DNA from: Marvania coccoides
Lineage: Eukaryota > Chlorophyta > Trebouxiophyceae > Chlorellales > Chlorellaceae
Length of the DNA: 64,000 nucleotides
Assembly: GCA_963854735.1 (NCBI GenBank)
Contig: OY978097.1
Location: 2,976,001 to 3,040,000, forward strand
Reading direction: 5' to 3'
Made by a program: the position numbers and the translations under genes. Positions within the stretch are counted from its first letter, which is position 1. The number at the start of each line of letters is the position of its first letter. The notes beneath the pieces are model-generated. The model was not told the DNA's origin. It worked only from the letters and a program-made list of their open reading frames with translations, and did no database searches. Shown here in pieces: positions 1 through 12,168 of the stretch.

Positions 1-603
1 CCTCGTACACTGCCTCGACCGCTTTTAGCACGCGCACCGCCGAGTGGCGCTTGCGCTGCGACAGCGCGATGTTCTGCTTGTGCTGCTCGCTCTTGGGCTT
101 GCCCGTGAGCTTGGCGGACACGATGGAGGCCGCCTGCGGGGACAGGGGCTTACCCCGCCGCGCCGCGCTCATCTTCTGCCGCGTGGCCATGCTGTGGGAG
201 CTGTTGAGCTTGGCCAGGCGCATCTTTTCGCGGGTCTCCTCGCTCAGGGTGCGCCCTTTGTTCCACGCTGGTTTGCCCTTCCGAGAATTTGACTGCGACT
301 CCCGGTACTCGGGGTCCTGCCACTTCTCCTTGAGGCCTTTGGAGATGGTTTTGCGTACCGAGTCAGGCACCTGAGCGCCTTTGTTCCATGCCGTGCGCCG
401 CGGGCCTGGGGCCTCGCCAGGGGAGTCAGCCTGCAGGGCGACGAAAAATACGAGGCGTCAGTAAAAAAATCTGAGTTTGAGGGCTTGAAGCCGCGCCTGG
501 TGCGTGGTCGGGTTCGTACCTGGTGAGCGGCGACCTCTGGCGCAGCATGCCCAAAGGCCTGTTGGCCGTCAGGGGTGGCACCTGCGCAAAGGAAGAGAGA
601 CAT
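1..603 (-). CDS. NUMOD3-repeat protein, 3' end beyond window
   Basis: Two exons are visible, 603-520 and 430-1, joined by an 89-nt GT-AG intron in phase 0; the gene runs off the left edge. The second exon carries at least four NUMOD3-like units (nuclease-associated modular domain 3): AWNKGAQVPDSVRK, GKPAWNKGRTLSEETREK, TRQKMSAARRGKPLS and LTGKPKSEQHKQNIALS. NUMOD3 is a small basic DNA-binding module best known from homing endonucleases; plants and algae also carry nuclear genes with NUMOD3 repeats, often organelle-targeted, of unknown function. The start at 603 is the first ATG after an in-frame TGA on the same strand, but an upstream exon cannot be excluded. No GIY-YIG or HNH catalytic motif lies in the visible part; it could lie beyond position 1. 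Confidence 0.7.
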
Positions 604-1083
604 GAATCGAAACCCCGAGTGAGACTCTCAATACGGCATTCCCAGCGACGTGGCCCCAATGAATAAGTATGACTGTATCGATATGATTCACTCACAGAGC
701 GGCGGGGCCACAATGCGTTTTGCTGGAGCTCTGCTGCCAAGATTGTAAAAAGGTCGGGCCACAACGGTGGTGGGGCGATATGAAGTGGACGCCGTGCAAT
801 GAACGGTTGTAATTCCTTGTCTCATCTTTGATTTAGAAAAGAATTAATATAATGCGCAATTATTCTCAGCGTGCGCCTTTCAAGGGAAGCGAAATAATAA
901 TCGCGCCATAATTTTAGCGACCTAGACTCTCCTTGAACAGCCGCTTAAATGTTTTGATCAAACTAGGTGCAATTTTAATATTAAACGAGCTTTTCTTAGC
1001 CAAAAAACCACGATCAACAGGAAAAGAAAGATGACCAACATGAGCGAGCGGTTGCAGAGGCGGCGCACTGCAGCCCAAGAATT
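604..1083. other. AT-rich intergenic spacer
   Basis: This is the 5' flank of the NUMOD3 gene and the 3' flank of the CotH-like gene. It is AT-rich, and no ORF with coding character or RNA gene is visible. Confidence 0.6.
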
Positions 1084-3110
1084 TCAATATTTTTGGCTGT
1101 TAGCTGCTTCAATGACGGTAGCAGATCTGTTCCCCCAGGCGCCGTCCATCCATGCCACGCGCTGTTGCAGCCAGCTCCACATCTCGTCCACCGCCGTCCT
1201 CCATGCTGCCTCGCCGTCAACGCCGGCGCCGAGCACCTCCGGGAAAGCAGCAAAATTGCGTCCAGCCGATCCTTCAATTATGGAAGAGGCTGTGCTGACA
1301 ATTGTCTCCAGTCCAGCATCGCTCCATGGCCCGCTCCGTAGCTGTGTCCAGCGGGCTGCAGCAGCATCTTGAAAGCTGGCATCTTTCCACATTTGCCGGT
1401 ACCTGAAGAATAAAATTAGAAAAAAAAATGAGAATTCGGTTTAGTAACTGAGGTTGCTGCAAATGCAAATGCAAAGAATTGAAAACTGGAACGCCGTCGC
1501 TGCAGTTTCCGTTTTATGAGCCTGCATGCGTGCACTCACCAGCGAGAGGTGCCGTCTCCTGGGTCCACCAGGCACCTCTCTTGGTCCTCACAGATGTTGA
1601 AGCGCCATCCGTTTGGAGAAATCGCAGAACCGCGGCTGACTCCAGGCCCAGAGGCGCCCTCACGCTGCCAGCCATCGATAGGGTACCCACAGCATAATCC
1701 AAATGCCTCTACGATGGAACAATAAAAGAAAATTGCATTAGTTTCTTCCACACAATAATTTGTTTTATTTGAGAGGATGAAAAAAATAAATAAAGTGGGA
1801 TCTTTGTTTCTCACCATTGTAATCCCAGGGAGGGCCCATTGCCAGCGGCTGTTCCGTGTCTTTGTACATGTACGTTGAGCCTCGGTAGCCGCTGCATGGC
1901 ATTGAAGACGGAAATGTGCTGAGCAAAAAAAACACAAAAAACCATAATTATCAGAACAGCCAATTAAAATTATTTAAAAAACTTGCTCTGGGTTCTTGGT
2001 GAGCTCCGTGAGCAACATGTAGTCGATGAACGCCGGAAGATCGATGAAGGAGGCGTAGCTAGAGTTGGGCTGTTGCAGCGCGGCCTCAAAGTCTGAGAGG
2101 TACTTTAGCAGCCATGCGCCCCCATCAGGAATCTCTTCTGGGTCCTTGAAGATGAATGGGTTCACCCACCCAGGCAGAGGCCCAAATGTTACGTCACCAG
2201 CAACAATATTGTCGTTGTCGTATTGAAAAATGTACCCTCCAGAGAGGTCAGAAGGCTCCAGCTTTGCAATATCGACGCGTTCTTTCCCCTGCGCAGCGCA
2301 AATGGCAAATTTAAGAATTTGAGCGCTCTTCCTTGTTTTTTTCTTGGCACGACATTCGAGATAGAAATCTCACCCTTTCCACCCTCTCCAGACCAATGTA
2401 GACCCCCTTGTAGTGCTGCGCGCCCAGCACCGCCCTGTTGTCTACCAGATATACCTCACAGTAAACGGTTCTGCTGGCATACCGTCCCGATTCCCTCGCC
2501 AGGTTGTAGGCCAGATAATTCCGCATGCCGAGGGTTTTATCGATTTCAGGACCATACAGAATAAATTCCTTGTCTTTTGGCATGCCCAGAAACTCGGCCG
2601 ACTCCTGCAGCTTGAGTTTGAAGCTCTTCTTTTTGTTAAAGGCCGAGCTGGAGCCGCGCACATTGATCTCTGTCTCCCCCAAATACTCCTGCAAATAACA
2701 GTATATTAATTATTACCAGAGGAGCCTACAGTTCAATTTTATGTAAGGAATATTGCGGTCTTGAGGGGCTTCTATTGCGAGTGGCGATGAAACCAAGGGA
2801 CGGTTTATTATTCACAATTGCTCACCTCATTCTCTGCGTCGCTAAAGCTGCACGTGCAAATTGTGGCATTGACCTCTCGTTTGTCTTCAGGAATGGGGCC
2901 GCCTGATGTAATTACAACCACAGGCATGTTGTTGGAGACGAAACCACGGGCTGCTAGCTGTGAGCAGCAACCCCCTCCGCTCTCGGGTGACGGTTGGAGA
3001 ATATTTCGCGTTTCTGCGATCTCAGCTTGCGCTTGGGTGGTGCAGAGGAAGGCAAGCAGGAGAAGTGACACAGGGAGCAGCGTCCTCCAAGGTGATATAT
3101 TTGCTGCCAT
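1084..3110 (-). CDS. Secreted CotH-like protein kinase
   Basis: Six exons (3110-2826, 2688-2374, 2288-1987, 1891-1815, 1708-1540, 1402-1084) join in consistent phase into 488 residues. Residues 1 to about 30 form a signal peptide with the hydrophobic core LLPVSLLLLAFL. The body matches the CotH kinase family: an N-terminal NMPVVVITSGG strand, SFKLKLQE, then KDKEFILYGPEIDKTLGMRN, IDLPAFIDYMLLTELTKNPD, GYRGSTYMYKD, GPPWDYNEAFG, and a C-terminal FQDAAAARWTQLRSG block. Bacterial CotH is an atypical secreted protein kinase of spore coats; eukaryotic members are exported and mostly uncharacterised. Intron 3 (1892-1986) uses a GC donor, which is the only reading that restores KNPD-GYRG. The start was chosen because it opens the signal peptide; an in-frame ATG at 3173 would bury it. 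Confidence 0.85.
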
Positions 3111-3309
3111 GACCGCTGACAGTCCAGCAGCTCCCTTGAAATAACAATTCTGAGTGGCTGTGCGTGTCCTCAAGGCCTAGCTCACCTTGCTCCTCCCATC
3201 ATCAGCCCCTCCCATGCAATTTCTTTTGAATAGAAACCACCATTGACTGAGCGCCTGTCTCCTCAAATCAAGTTTATTTTATTTAACATTTTATAATTTC
3301 GGTGGTACA

Positions 3310-4648
3310 ATGGACCATCAAGATGGTGCTGGGGCGCCGGTGGCGCCGCTACCTGCAGACGTAATAAACATTTCAGAAGATGGCGGGATCCGTAAAAGAA
3401 TAACGCGCACAGGCACAGGGGCAACGCCCCCTTTACATGCACGATGCCTAGGTGGGTCGTACGTACAATTGGGCGCATTAACGTCGTAATCTGAATGATC
3501 ACAACTTGATGTATGAAAAATCCACCCCACTTTTTGCCGTTGCAGTGCACTACGTCGGGAAACTCGTCGAGTCGGGGGAGGTTTTCATGGACACCAGGCA
3601 GGAGTCCACGTCGGGCGAGCCCCAGATGGTGGTTGCAGGCCGAGGTGAGCGCACGACACTGCCGCCGCCGCCACTCTTCTCTCCTTTTCCAAAACAAATG
3701 ATGCTTGCTCGTGTAATCAATTGATCTGTACGTTCACCCTCATCTCACCTACTCCTCCCCCCTTACACAGACACTACCATGCGAGAGCGGGGCCTCCACC
3801 TTGCGGTCGCTTCCATGGCCGTAGGGGAGAGCGCCGCGGTGTGGGTGACCCCAGAGTACGGGTTTGGCGAAAAGGGCAATTTTTCGTTCCCCACCGTCCC
3901 TCCCAACGCCCACCTTGTGTACGATATCGATCTTCTTGATTTTGAGCTCCCCGCTGAGAACCTGTCTCAATCGAGGATGACCTACGAGGAGCGCCTGGAG
4001 GCGGCGGATCGGCGGCGGGCAGAGGGCAACGTGGCGTTCCAAGAAGGGCGGTACAAAGATGCGCTGGGGCGGTACAGCATTGCACTTTCTTTTGTGGACG
4101 AAGATTTGCTGATTCAGCTGCAAGGCTTTCACTACGACAGGGCAGTGGATGCGCGCGTCCCCGCGCTGCTCAATACCGCCGCCTGCCACCTCAAGCTGGG
4201 GGACTACCACGCAGCGATAGGGGCAGCCTCTCAGGCGGCTGCTGAGAGCCCCGGCAACGCCAAAGCGCTGTTTCGTCGCGGGGCTGCGCGGCACGCGCTG
4301 GGGCAGACGGACGCCGCCCTGGCGGACCTCGTGGCGGCGCAGCGGGCGGCGCCTGGGGATGTGGGCGTCGCGCGGGAGCTGGCGGCTGTGAGGCGCTCTC
4401 TGCGTGAGGAGCGGCAGGCAAATGACGGAGCGTTTAAAGGGGTGCTGGACAAGGCTGGGAAGAGCGGGGCTGGGCTGTACGATGGTGACGAGGATGCTAC
4501 TATTGAAGAAAGGCTGCGGGAGGGCGTTCGTGAGGAGTTTGAAGAGGATGACAGGGAAGAACCTCCGCGGGCGCAAGAGGGATTGCTTGCAAGCATGCTG
4601 CGCGCGCTGTGTCCTTTCTTTTTCGGTCGAAAGCACCACGCTGCGTAA
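3310..4648 (+). CDS. FKBP-TPR immunophilin, TWD1/FKBP42-like
   Basis: Three exons (3310-3451, 3546-3644, 3771-4648) encode 372 residues, close to Arabidopsis TWD1/FKBP42 (about 365). The order is an FKBP-type domain (about residues 25-130: VHYVGKLVESGEVFMDTR, LAVASMAVGESAAV, YGFGEKGNFSFPTVPPNA), then the linker TYEERLEAADRRRAEGN leading into three TPR helical pairs (to about 275), then a charged stretch and a hydrophobic tail LLASMLRALCPFFF with basic end, suited to tail-anchoring. Plant TWD1 lacks detectable peptidyl-prolyl isomerase activity and chaperones ABCB transporters at membranes with HSP90; extending that role to this alga is inference. The gene is divergent from the CotH-like gene with about 200 nt between the starts. 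Confidence 0.88.
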
Positions 4649-4849
4649 AGCACCACTAGTTTTTTTCCAATGATGATGATATAGAATGAATCAAGTTTAC
4701 AATGTAATGGTACAGAGGTATATGAAATAAAACTATATAGTTTTTTCAAGCAGAGGCATCCTTTAATTCTTAATTCTTCAATTAAAGGGCAAATGAATGT
4801 TCGTTGTTTTTATATGGTACAAAGCTCAGTTAATTTATGTATATGGTAC

Positions 4850-7744
4850 TCAAGCCTTCTGGAACAGGAAGTACGGCATCAGCTCCTCCAAGCTGGCCTG
4901 TTCGTCGGCAAACAGTCCCCGCATTGCCGTCGACTGCTCTTTGGCCCCTGGCGGCGGGGGCGGCGCCTGGCCGTGCGCCCCACCACCACCCTGTGCAAAC
5001 AGCGAAACAGGCTCGGCGGCGGCAGCCGGCGCGGTCGCGCCCCAGCCGGCAGCAGCGGAAAAGCTGCCGCCGTAGCCTCCCAATGCCCCCAGGATATCCT
5101 CCATCGAGCGCAGCTCGGGGTGGGGGGCAGCAGTAGGTCCGCCTCGGAAAGGAAATTCCGCCGAAAGGGCCGCGGGGGGCGCCACCGGCGCTGGCGCTCC
5201 AAACGACAGCGGCGGCGGAGGAACCCCTGGTGCTGATGATGGAGCAGCAGCAGCGAACGGCATGTAGGGGGCAAGCAGAATATCCTCCTCGTAATGCTCC
5301 TCCTCCCCAAACGACGCTTGCGCCTGCGCCTCCGCCATGGAGGCCGCGATGGCCGCCTCCAGCTCCTGTTGTTCTAGGTAGTCGAGGTAGGCTGCCTCCG
5401 TCAAGCCCATGGCCCTCGCCTGCGAAGCGATGTCAGATGAGACGTGGTGGGAGGGGTGCACGGGAGGGTGGAAGAATGCGGTGGCCACTTCGTCTCGGCG
5501 CATGGGCGCCCGCATGGGCGCCCGCATGGCCGGCAGATCGGCGGCCCGAGGAGGCGGCGGTGCTGCCGCCTGCTGGAACGGCTGGTACGTCGGGGCAGAG
5601 GGCTGGCGGGGCTGCTGGCGCGGCGGCTGGCGCTTGGCTGATGCAGGCCGCGGGGTGGGGGACGTCGCCCTCGTTGCGGGGCTTCCGTTCTTTCCCTTAT
5701 TTTTCGACTTGCCGTTGGCCGCCGCTGCCGCCGGCTGCTGCTGCTGCTGGGGCTGTTTCTTCGCCTTCTCAGCCTGCTCCTTCTGTGCCCGGGCCGCGGT
5801 CGCAGCGGTAGCAGCAGCGTAGTCTGCAGCTGCAGCATCCATGACGGCTTTGAGCTTTGCTTCCCGCTCTGCCGCCGCCGCCGCGGTAGCCTCCACTTCT
5901 TCCGCAGAGGGGCCCTCCGGCTGGTGGTTCCCTTTGCGCGTCGTCTGCTCCTGCTGCCGCGCCCGCCGCTGCGCCTTCTTACCCTTCTTTCCTGTGCCCT
6001 CCGTTGGTGCTGCTGCCGCTGGCGCTTTTTGAGCCGGCGGGGCATTGCCGCTGGTCATGTGCTTCACCTCCACGCTCCAGTCACCCGTGGTGACACAGCC
6101 GTCCGACTCCACCACGCAGGTGCGAGACCTACAAATTGAAATGCAAAAGAATTAGCAAAATATTAATATTATATCAAAATAACAACATTTGTATATCAAT
6201 ATAAATAAAACCGTGGTGGTTTTTCAGCGGTATTCAAAGTTTTACATATATGTATCTCACCTGAACGAGTAGTGGGTGCCTGGCACCAGCCCTGGCACCG
6301 TCACCGACATAGTTTCGTTTACCGGCACAGAAAGACCCAACCACGGCCCAGGTTGGGCGTGGTCCTCCACGCATCGGTACTCTAGCTGCCAGATGAAGGT
6401 CACGGGCACGTGGCCCCCGCTGAAGTGCGCCATTCTTGAGCCCCGGTGGTCTGCGTCGACGGCGATGGTGGTGTTGGTCACAGAGACCCGGGTCAACCGC
6501 CCCAGCTGCGCCAACCACTTACCCCGCGCCTCGCGCGCCATTGTCTCCAGCCTCGCGGTGCGGGCGTGCTGCAAGGGATGGGAGAAAATAAAGGGAGACG
6601 AGAATAAATTCAGCATAAAAGTAGGCTCTACTACCAGAAATAAATGTAAACATGATGCCAGCAGATCATCAGTTTTCTTTCTCTGGAAGATTAAGAACAC
6701 GATATATAGCTCCCACCTCTGCTTGTGCCCGGTCCAGCTTCTCCCGCTCCTTCCGCTGCTCCTCTTTTCTCGCATAGTACTCCTCATCGTACTCCTCTTC
6801 TTCGCTGTCCGTGTACCACTCCTCATCATCATCGTCATCGTCATATGGGTCGTCGTCAGGCACATAAAACATCCCCCCGTTTGTGAATATGACGCGAGCG
6901 CCGTGCCCGCCAAAGGGGCCGCCGCGGCCGCCAAAGGGGCCGCCGCCGCCGCCGAAACGCGGCCCGCCCCCCCCGTATCCACCGCCACCGTATCCGCCGT
7001 ACCGCCCTTCGCCCATCCTGCTCCCAAACGAAAAAAATTAAAAGCTTTCAGGGACCGAGCCAAAAAATGAAGGGAAACAACCAATCTAGGGTTGAAACTA
7101 TAAAGGATTTCTTGCAAAATCTGAGCCTTCCTGACCGCCCATCAGCCTGAAACATAAAACGTAAGAAAGGGTGGTTCTTACCGCTCATTCATCATCTCCG
7201 CAAACATGGCGGCGAAAAAGTCGTACATGTCGCCGCCCTCATCGTCGTACTCGTCCTCAGAGTCCAAGTCCGGCTCGTTGTCTTTTAGCTTCAGGTAACT
7301 CGCTGAAATGCGTTGAAACTTCTGCGTGGCCTCCACCTTAGTCTCCTCGGGGTGCTTGTCGGGATGCCACTGCCTGGAGAGGCTCAGGTAGGCGGAGCGA
7401 ATCTGGGCCTCCGACGAGTCCACCTGAAGCAGAGGGGGTTTGGTTATTAGGACAAGGAGAAAATACGGATGCATAGGGGGGAGGAAAACAAGAAGAAAAA
7501 ATGGAGCGGTAACATATTGGGCAGTGCTGAAAACGTCAGAAGAGGGCGCGTAGTGGGGTTTATAACGCCCAATGATAAACAAATAAGAAGAATACAATAG
7601 TAAAAAGGTCGGCTGCTCTTCTTCCGGCTCCCAGAGATGAGATATTGAATTTCAATAATTCAATATTTTAATTATGACTTATGCATGTTGTGGGCTCACC
7701 TCCAGGCCCAAGATATCAAACGCCTCGGTCCTGGTGATCTTCAT
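4850..7744 (-). CDS. J-domain protein with fibronectin type III-like domain
   Basis: Five exons (7744-7700, 7423-7182, 7017-6717, 6568-6261, 6128-4850) encode 724 residues. The N terminus MKITRTEAFDILGLE opens a J-domain whose HPD motif falls at about residues 35-37 (RQWHPDKHPEE). Next come an acidic tract, a Gly-rich segment (GGYGGGGYGGGGPRFGGG), a second Asp/Glu tract and a short coiled coil. Residues about 205-310 look like a fibronectin type III fold (FIWQLEYRC, TVPGLVPGTHYSFRSRTC). The last exon is low-complexity Ala/Pro/Gln with a tandem MRAP duplication and ends in the helix SLEELMPYFLFQKA. J-domains stimulate Hsp70 ATPase. Zn-finger and client-binding domains of class A/B DnaJ are missing, so this is class C. 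I do not recognise a named orthologue. Confidence 0.8.
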
Positions 7745-7995
7745 CGCGGATCAGCAGTCAGAGAGGCGCGGAGAAAGACGTTTTGATTTGTTTTCAAGCT
7801 AGCCCAAGAGCTCTGAAGACCTCTCGCACGGGTCACAGGCGTTCGCACACTATTTAAAAGGTATTATAATGCATTATTTCGTGAAATAGAGCTCGTGGGT
7901 GAGCACAAATAGCGCAGCACACCGCATAGCATGGAGAAACACACATCAATAATATCCTCTCCTACTACGCTTATTAATTAATTTAATTCATCATC
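7745..7995. promoter_or_regulatory. Divergent intergenic region, J-protein / glycine decarboxylase
   Basis: About 250 nt separate the opposing start codons at 7744 (-) and 7996 (+), so both promoters must lie here. It is AT-rich, with TATTTAAAAGG near 7851-7861 as a possible TATA-like element. No further motif is claimed. Confidence 0.45.
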
Positions 7996-10900
7996 ATGTC
8001 GAGGAGTCGCTCCGTGACGCGTCTCGGGGCGCTCTTGAAGCGTGCCGTCTCTGGCACAGTGTCAGAGTCTCAATCATCTGCTACCACCGTTGCCAGCGAT
8101 GCACTGGGCCTGGGCTCCCGTCGGGCGTTCACCACCACCCCTTTCCGCACCAGCACTCTGGGAGGTCAGTTATTTTCGACCGATCACCTCCGTGCAGCAG
8201 ATTTATCGAAATAAGATCGCTGACCGACCACCAAGTCCTACCACCCTATTTCCCGCTGTTCCTCGGCAATCCACCGCCAATTATTTTGCATCGGGCCCGA
8301 TGGCGTAGCGCATTGGTCCCCACCCCCCTCGATTCCATTTCTCAGGTGTCTACTACTTTTTGTGCTGCTTGCAGGCCCCCTCACCAATCTGCGCTACCAT
8401 GGCCTCTCCGGCCTCACCCGCTTCGGCAGCGTGCGCTCCATCAGCGTGCAGGCCCTCAGGCCCAGCGACAGGTTCGCCCCTTCACTCCCCTCTTATTTCT
8501 CAAATATTCATTCGTTCACAAAAACCACCACCGCCTCAAATTTTGTGCCCCTTGTTTTCTCCCCAGGTTTGAGCCCCGCCACAACAGCATCACCCCCGAA
8601 GAGGCGCAGTCCATGGCCGAGTTCTGCGGCTTCCCTTCTCTGGACGCCATGATTGACGCCACCGTGCCCAAGGCCATCCGACGCTCCGACGGTATGCCCC
8701 TGGGCCCCAAGTACCACGAGGGCATGACTGAGGGCGTCTTCCTGGACCAGTTCAAGGAGATGGCCGCCAAGAACAAGGTGCTGAAGAGCTACATCGGCAT
8801 GGGGTACTACGGGACGCACATCCCTCCCGTCATCCTCCGCAACCTTCTGGAGAACCCTGGATGGTACACTCAATACACTCCCTACCAGGCGGAAATCGCA
8901 CAGGGCCGCCTGGAGTCGCTGCTGAACTACCAGACCATGGTGTGCGATCTGACTGGCATGCAGATGGCCAACGCCTCGCTGCTGGATGAGGCCACCGCCG
9001 CCGCAGAGGCAATGACCATGTGCTCCGCCGTGGCTCGTGGAAAGAAGCCCAAGTTCCTGGTGTCGGTGAGTAGTATAATTACCTTAACTATATTACTTTT
9101 TCCTGCCTCGTTTTCTTCCTGAAAATAATGTTCTCCAACGACGATTACTCAAATTCAAAATTATTCTATTTTTTTCCTTTTCGCCAGAGCAAGTGCCACC
9201 CCCAGACCATCGCGGTGTGCCAGACCCGCGCCACCGGACTGGGCTTGGAGGTCGTTGTGGCCGATGAGTCCGCCTTTGAACTGGCCAAGGACGTGTGCGG
9301 CGTGCTGGTGCAGTACCCCGCCACCGACGGCTCCGTCAACGACTATGCCGCGCTGGCCAAGCGCGCTGCCGACGCCAAGATCAAAGTGGTGGTGGCCACC
9401 GATCTGCTGGCCCTCACCAAGCTGGCTCCCCCCGGCGAGTGGGGTGCTGACATCGTCATTGGCTCTGCCCAGCGCTTTGGCGTGCCTATGGGCTACGGCG
9501 GCCCCCATGCCGCCTTCCTGGCGTGCCACGAGGACTACAAGCGCATGCTGCCGGGGCGCATCATCGGCATCAGCCGCGACGCCCAGGGCAAGCCCGCCCT
9601 GCGCATGGCCATGCAGACGCGTGAGCAGCACATCCGCCGCGACAAAGCCACCTCCAACATCTGTACGGCGCAGGCGCTGCTGGCCAACATCGCCGCCATG
9701 TATGGCGTGTACCACGGCCCCAAGGGCCTCACCGAAATCGCCGACCGCGTGCACGGCCTGGCGGCGGTGCTGGCGGCGGGAGCCGCCAAGCTCGGCCTGG
9801 GCGTCCCCTCCGTCGCCTTCTTCGACACCGTCTCCATCAAGGTGGGCGACGCCTCCAAGGTGTGCGCCGACGCCGTGGCTGCGGGCATGAACCTGCGCCA
9901 GCTGGACGCTTCCACCGTCTCCGTCTCCCTGGACGAGACCACCACTCTGAGCGACGTGGACGCGCTGTTTCGCGTGCTGACCGACGGCAAAGAGCCCGGA
10001 TTCACCGCGGAGGCGCTGGCGCCCTCTGTGGGCCCCGCCCTGGGCGACTTTGCGCGCACCTCCTCCTTCATGACGCACCCCGTCTTCAACTCGTACCACA
10101 CCGAGCATGAGCTGCTGCGGTACCTGAAGCGGCTGGAGAACAAGGACCTGTCGCTGGTGCACTCCATGATCCCGCTGGGATCCTGCACCATGAAGCTGAA
10201 CGCCACCTCTGAGATGATCCCCATCACGTGGCCCGAGCTGGCCAACCTGCACCCCTTTGTGCCCCTGGACCAGGCGGAGGGCTACCAGGAGATGTTCAAT
10301 GACCTGGCGGCGCAGCTGGCCACCATCACCGGCTTCGACGCGGTGTCCCTGCAGCCCAACTCTGGCGCTTCGGGCGAGTACGCGGGGCTGATGGCCATCC
10401 GCGAGTACCACCGCTCCCGCGGCGACGCCCACCGCAATGTCTGCATCATCCCCGTCTCCGCGCACGGCACCAACCCCGCGTCCGCTGTGATGGCGGGCAT
10501 GACCATCGTCGCCGTTGGCGTTGACGCCCAGGGCAACATCAACATCCCTGAGCTCAAGGCCAAGGCGGAGCAGCACAAGGAAAAGCTGGCGGCGCTGATG
10601 ATCACCTACCCCTCCACCCACGGCGTGTACGAGGAGGGAGTGGACGAGATTTGCTCAGTGATCCATGCCAACGGCGGCCAGGTGTACATGGACGGCGCCA
10701 ACATGAACGCGCAGGTAGGACTCACCGCGCCCGGCATCATCGGCGCCGACGTGTGCCACTTGAACCTGCACAAGACTTTCTGCATCCCGCACGGCGGCGG
10801 CGGCCCTGGCATGGGCCCTATTGGCGTGAAGGCCCACCTCGCCCCCTTCCTGCCCACCCACCCCATCATCCCCACCGGCGCCTACCCTGGGTTCTCCTCC

Positions 10901-11575
10901 GACAAGGAGTCTTTTGGCTGCATGGCGGCCGCCCCCTACGGCTCCTCCCTCATTCTGCCCATCTCCTACGCGTACGTCTCTATGATGGGCTCCGAGGGCC
11001 TCACCCAAGCCTCCAAGCTGGCAATCCTGAACGCGAACTACATGGCGCGCCGCCTGGAGAAGCACTTCCCGGTGCTGTTCCGTGGCCCCGCCGGAACCTG
11101 CGCGCACGAGTTCATTCTGGACATTCGCCCGCTCACAGACGCCACCGGCATCGAGGCGGAGGACATCGCCAAGCGGCTCATCGACTACGGCTACCACGCG
11201 CCCACCATGAGCTGGCCCGTCGCCGGAACGCTGATGATCGAACCCACCGAGTCCGAGAGCAAGGCGGAGCTGGACCGCTTCTGCGATGCCATGATCTCCA
11301 TCCGCGAGGAGATCCGCGCTGTGGAGACCGGAGCCGTGGCCAAAGACAACAACGTGCTGAAGCACGCGCCGCACTCCATGGACGTGGTCACTGCCGAGAA
11401 CTGGGACAGGCCGTACCCCCGGGAGCAGGGGGCGTTCCCTGCCCCCTGGGTCAAGGCTGCCAAGTTCTGGCCCACCACCTCCAGGGTGGACAACGTGTAC
11501 GGCGACCGCCACCTCACCCTGCGGTTGCCCGAGGTTAACGGCCGCGCAGAGGAGCCCGAGGCGGTTGCTGCATGA
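7996..11575 (+). CDS. GLDC: Glycine decarboxylase P protein, mitochondrial
   Basis: Four exons (7996-8164, 8375-8471, 8567-9065, 9188-11575) encode 1050 residues, the normal size of plant P proteins. It is the pyridoxal-phosphate subunit of the glycine cleavage system, releasing CO2 from glycine and passing the aminomethyl group to H protein; in photosynthetic cells this is the core of photorespiration. The first 60-75 residues are Ser/Arg-rich and fit a mitochondrial presequence ([11 protein letters not shown]). The family N-terminal half is clear ([28 protein letters not shown]), and the cofactor lysine lies in [18 protein letters not shown] at about residue 784. The last exon is a single 2.4-kb GC-rich block. 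Expression is expected to respond to light and CO2, but nothing in the sequence shows this. Confidence 0.97.
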
Positions 11576-12168
11576 ACTGTTTAATTGAGAGTGCCGTACT
11601 AGTACTAGAGAGTGACTTTGTTGAGAGAACTTAACCCCAATGATTAAATGAACGTCATGCCAGAGCCGGAAGTCAGAGGCTCTGAATGTTTTTTTGCAAC
11701 ACCTTTAAAAAAGAAAATTTGATTTTTTTTCTGTCTCTTTCATCAACCCTTTCATCATTATACAACGATATGTTCATAATGGCTGTAAAATTACTATTGC
11801 ACAACTTTTTTTAGACACGAAATCAAACATCTCCCCGCCCCCCTCCATACACGGTGTCTTCGGGCGTGCTGAAGGCCCGCCACGCTGAGCTGCTTCGCCC
11901 TGCACTGCCAGCCCCAAAAATCGAAGTCATTGAACGGATGCGAATCGGCAGCGTTGTATCTTTTCTGCACAGGGAACTCGGCGGTGTTAACAGTGCGGCA
12001 AGCTGCAGCCTCACTCCTTGCCAGTTACCGCAATGCATGGGGTGTGAAGACGTCGTGAATATACTGAATTTGTTGTTACTAGTAAAATGAAAGAACATAA
12101 AAAAGAAGAAAATGAAGTAAAAAATATGGATGGCTGCTAAACCAATTGCATTTCGGGTTTCTCTATAC
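11576..12168. other. Convergent intergenic region
   Basis: This holds the 3' flanks of the glycine decarboxylase (+) and the S49 peptidase (-). It is AT-rich around 11690-11820 with several T runs; a TGTAA at about 11783 could be an algal-type polyadenylation signal for the (+) gene. An 11854-12090 ORF lacks any family likeness and is not called. Confidence 0.5.

Noticed and set aside
3749..4639. Minus-strand ORF of 296 codons opposite the FKBP gene
   Set aside because: It is antisense to a well-matched TPR exon and has no domain.
9161..10621. Long minus-strand ORF (486 codons) opposite the glycine decarboxylase
   Set aside because: It is the antisense shadow of a GC-rich exon; it has no family likeness and a Gly/His-rich composition typical of such shadows.
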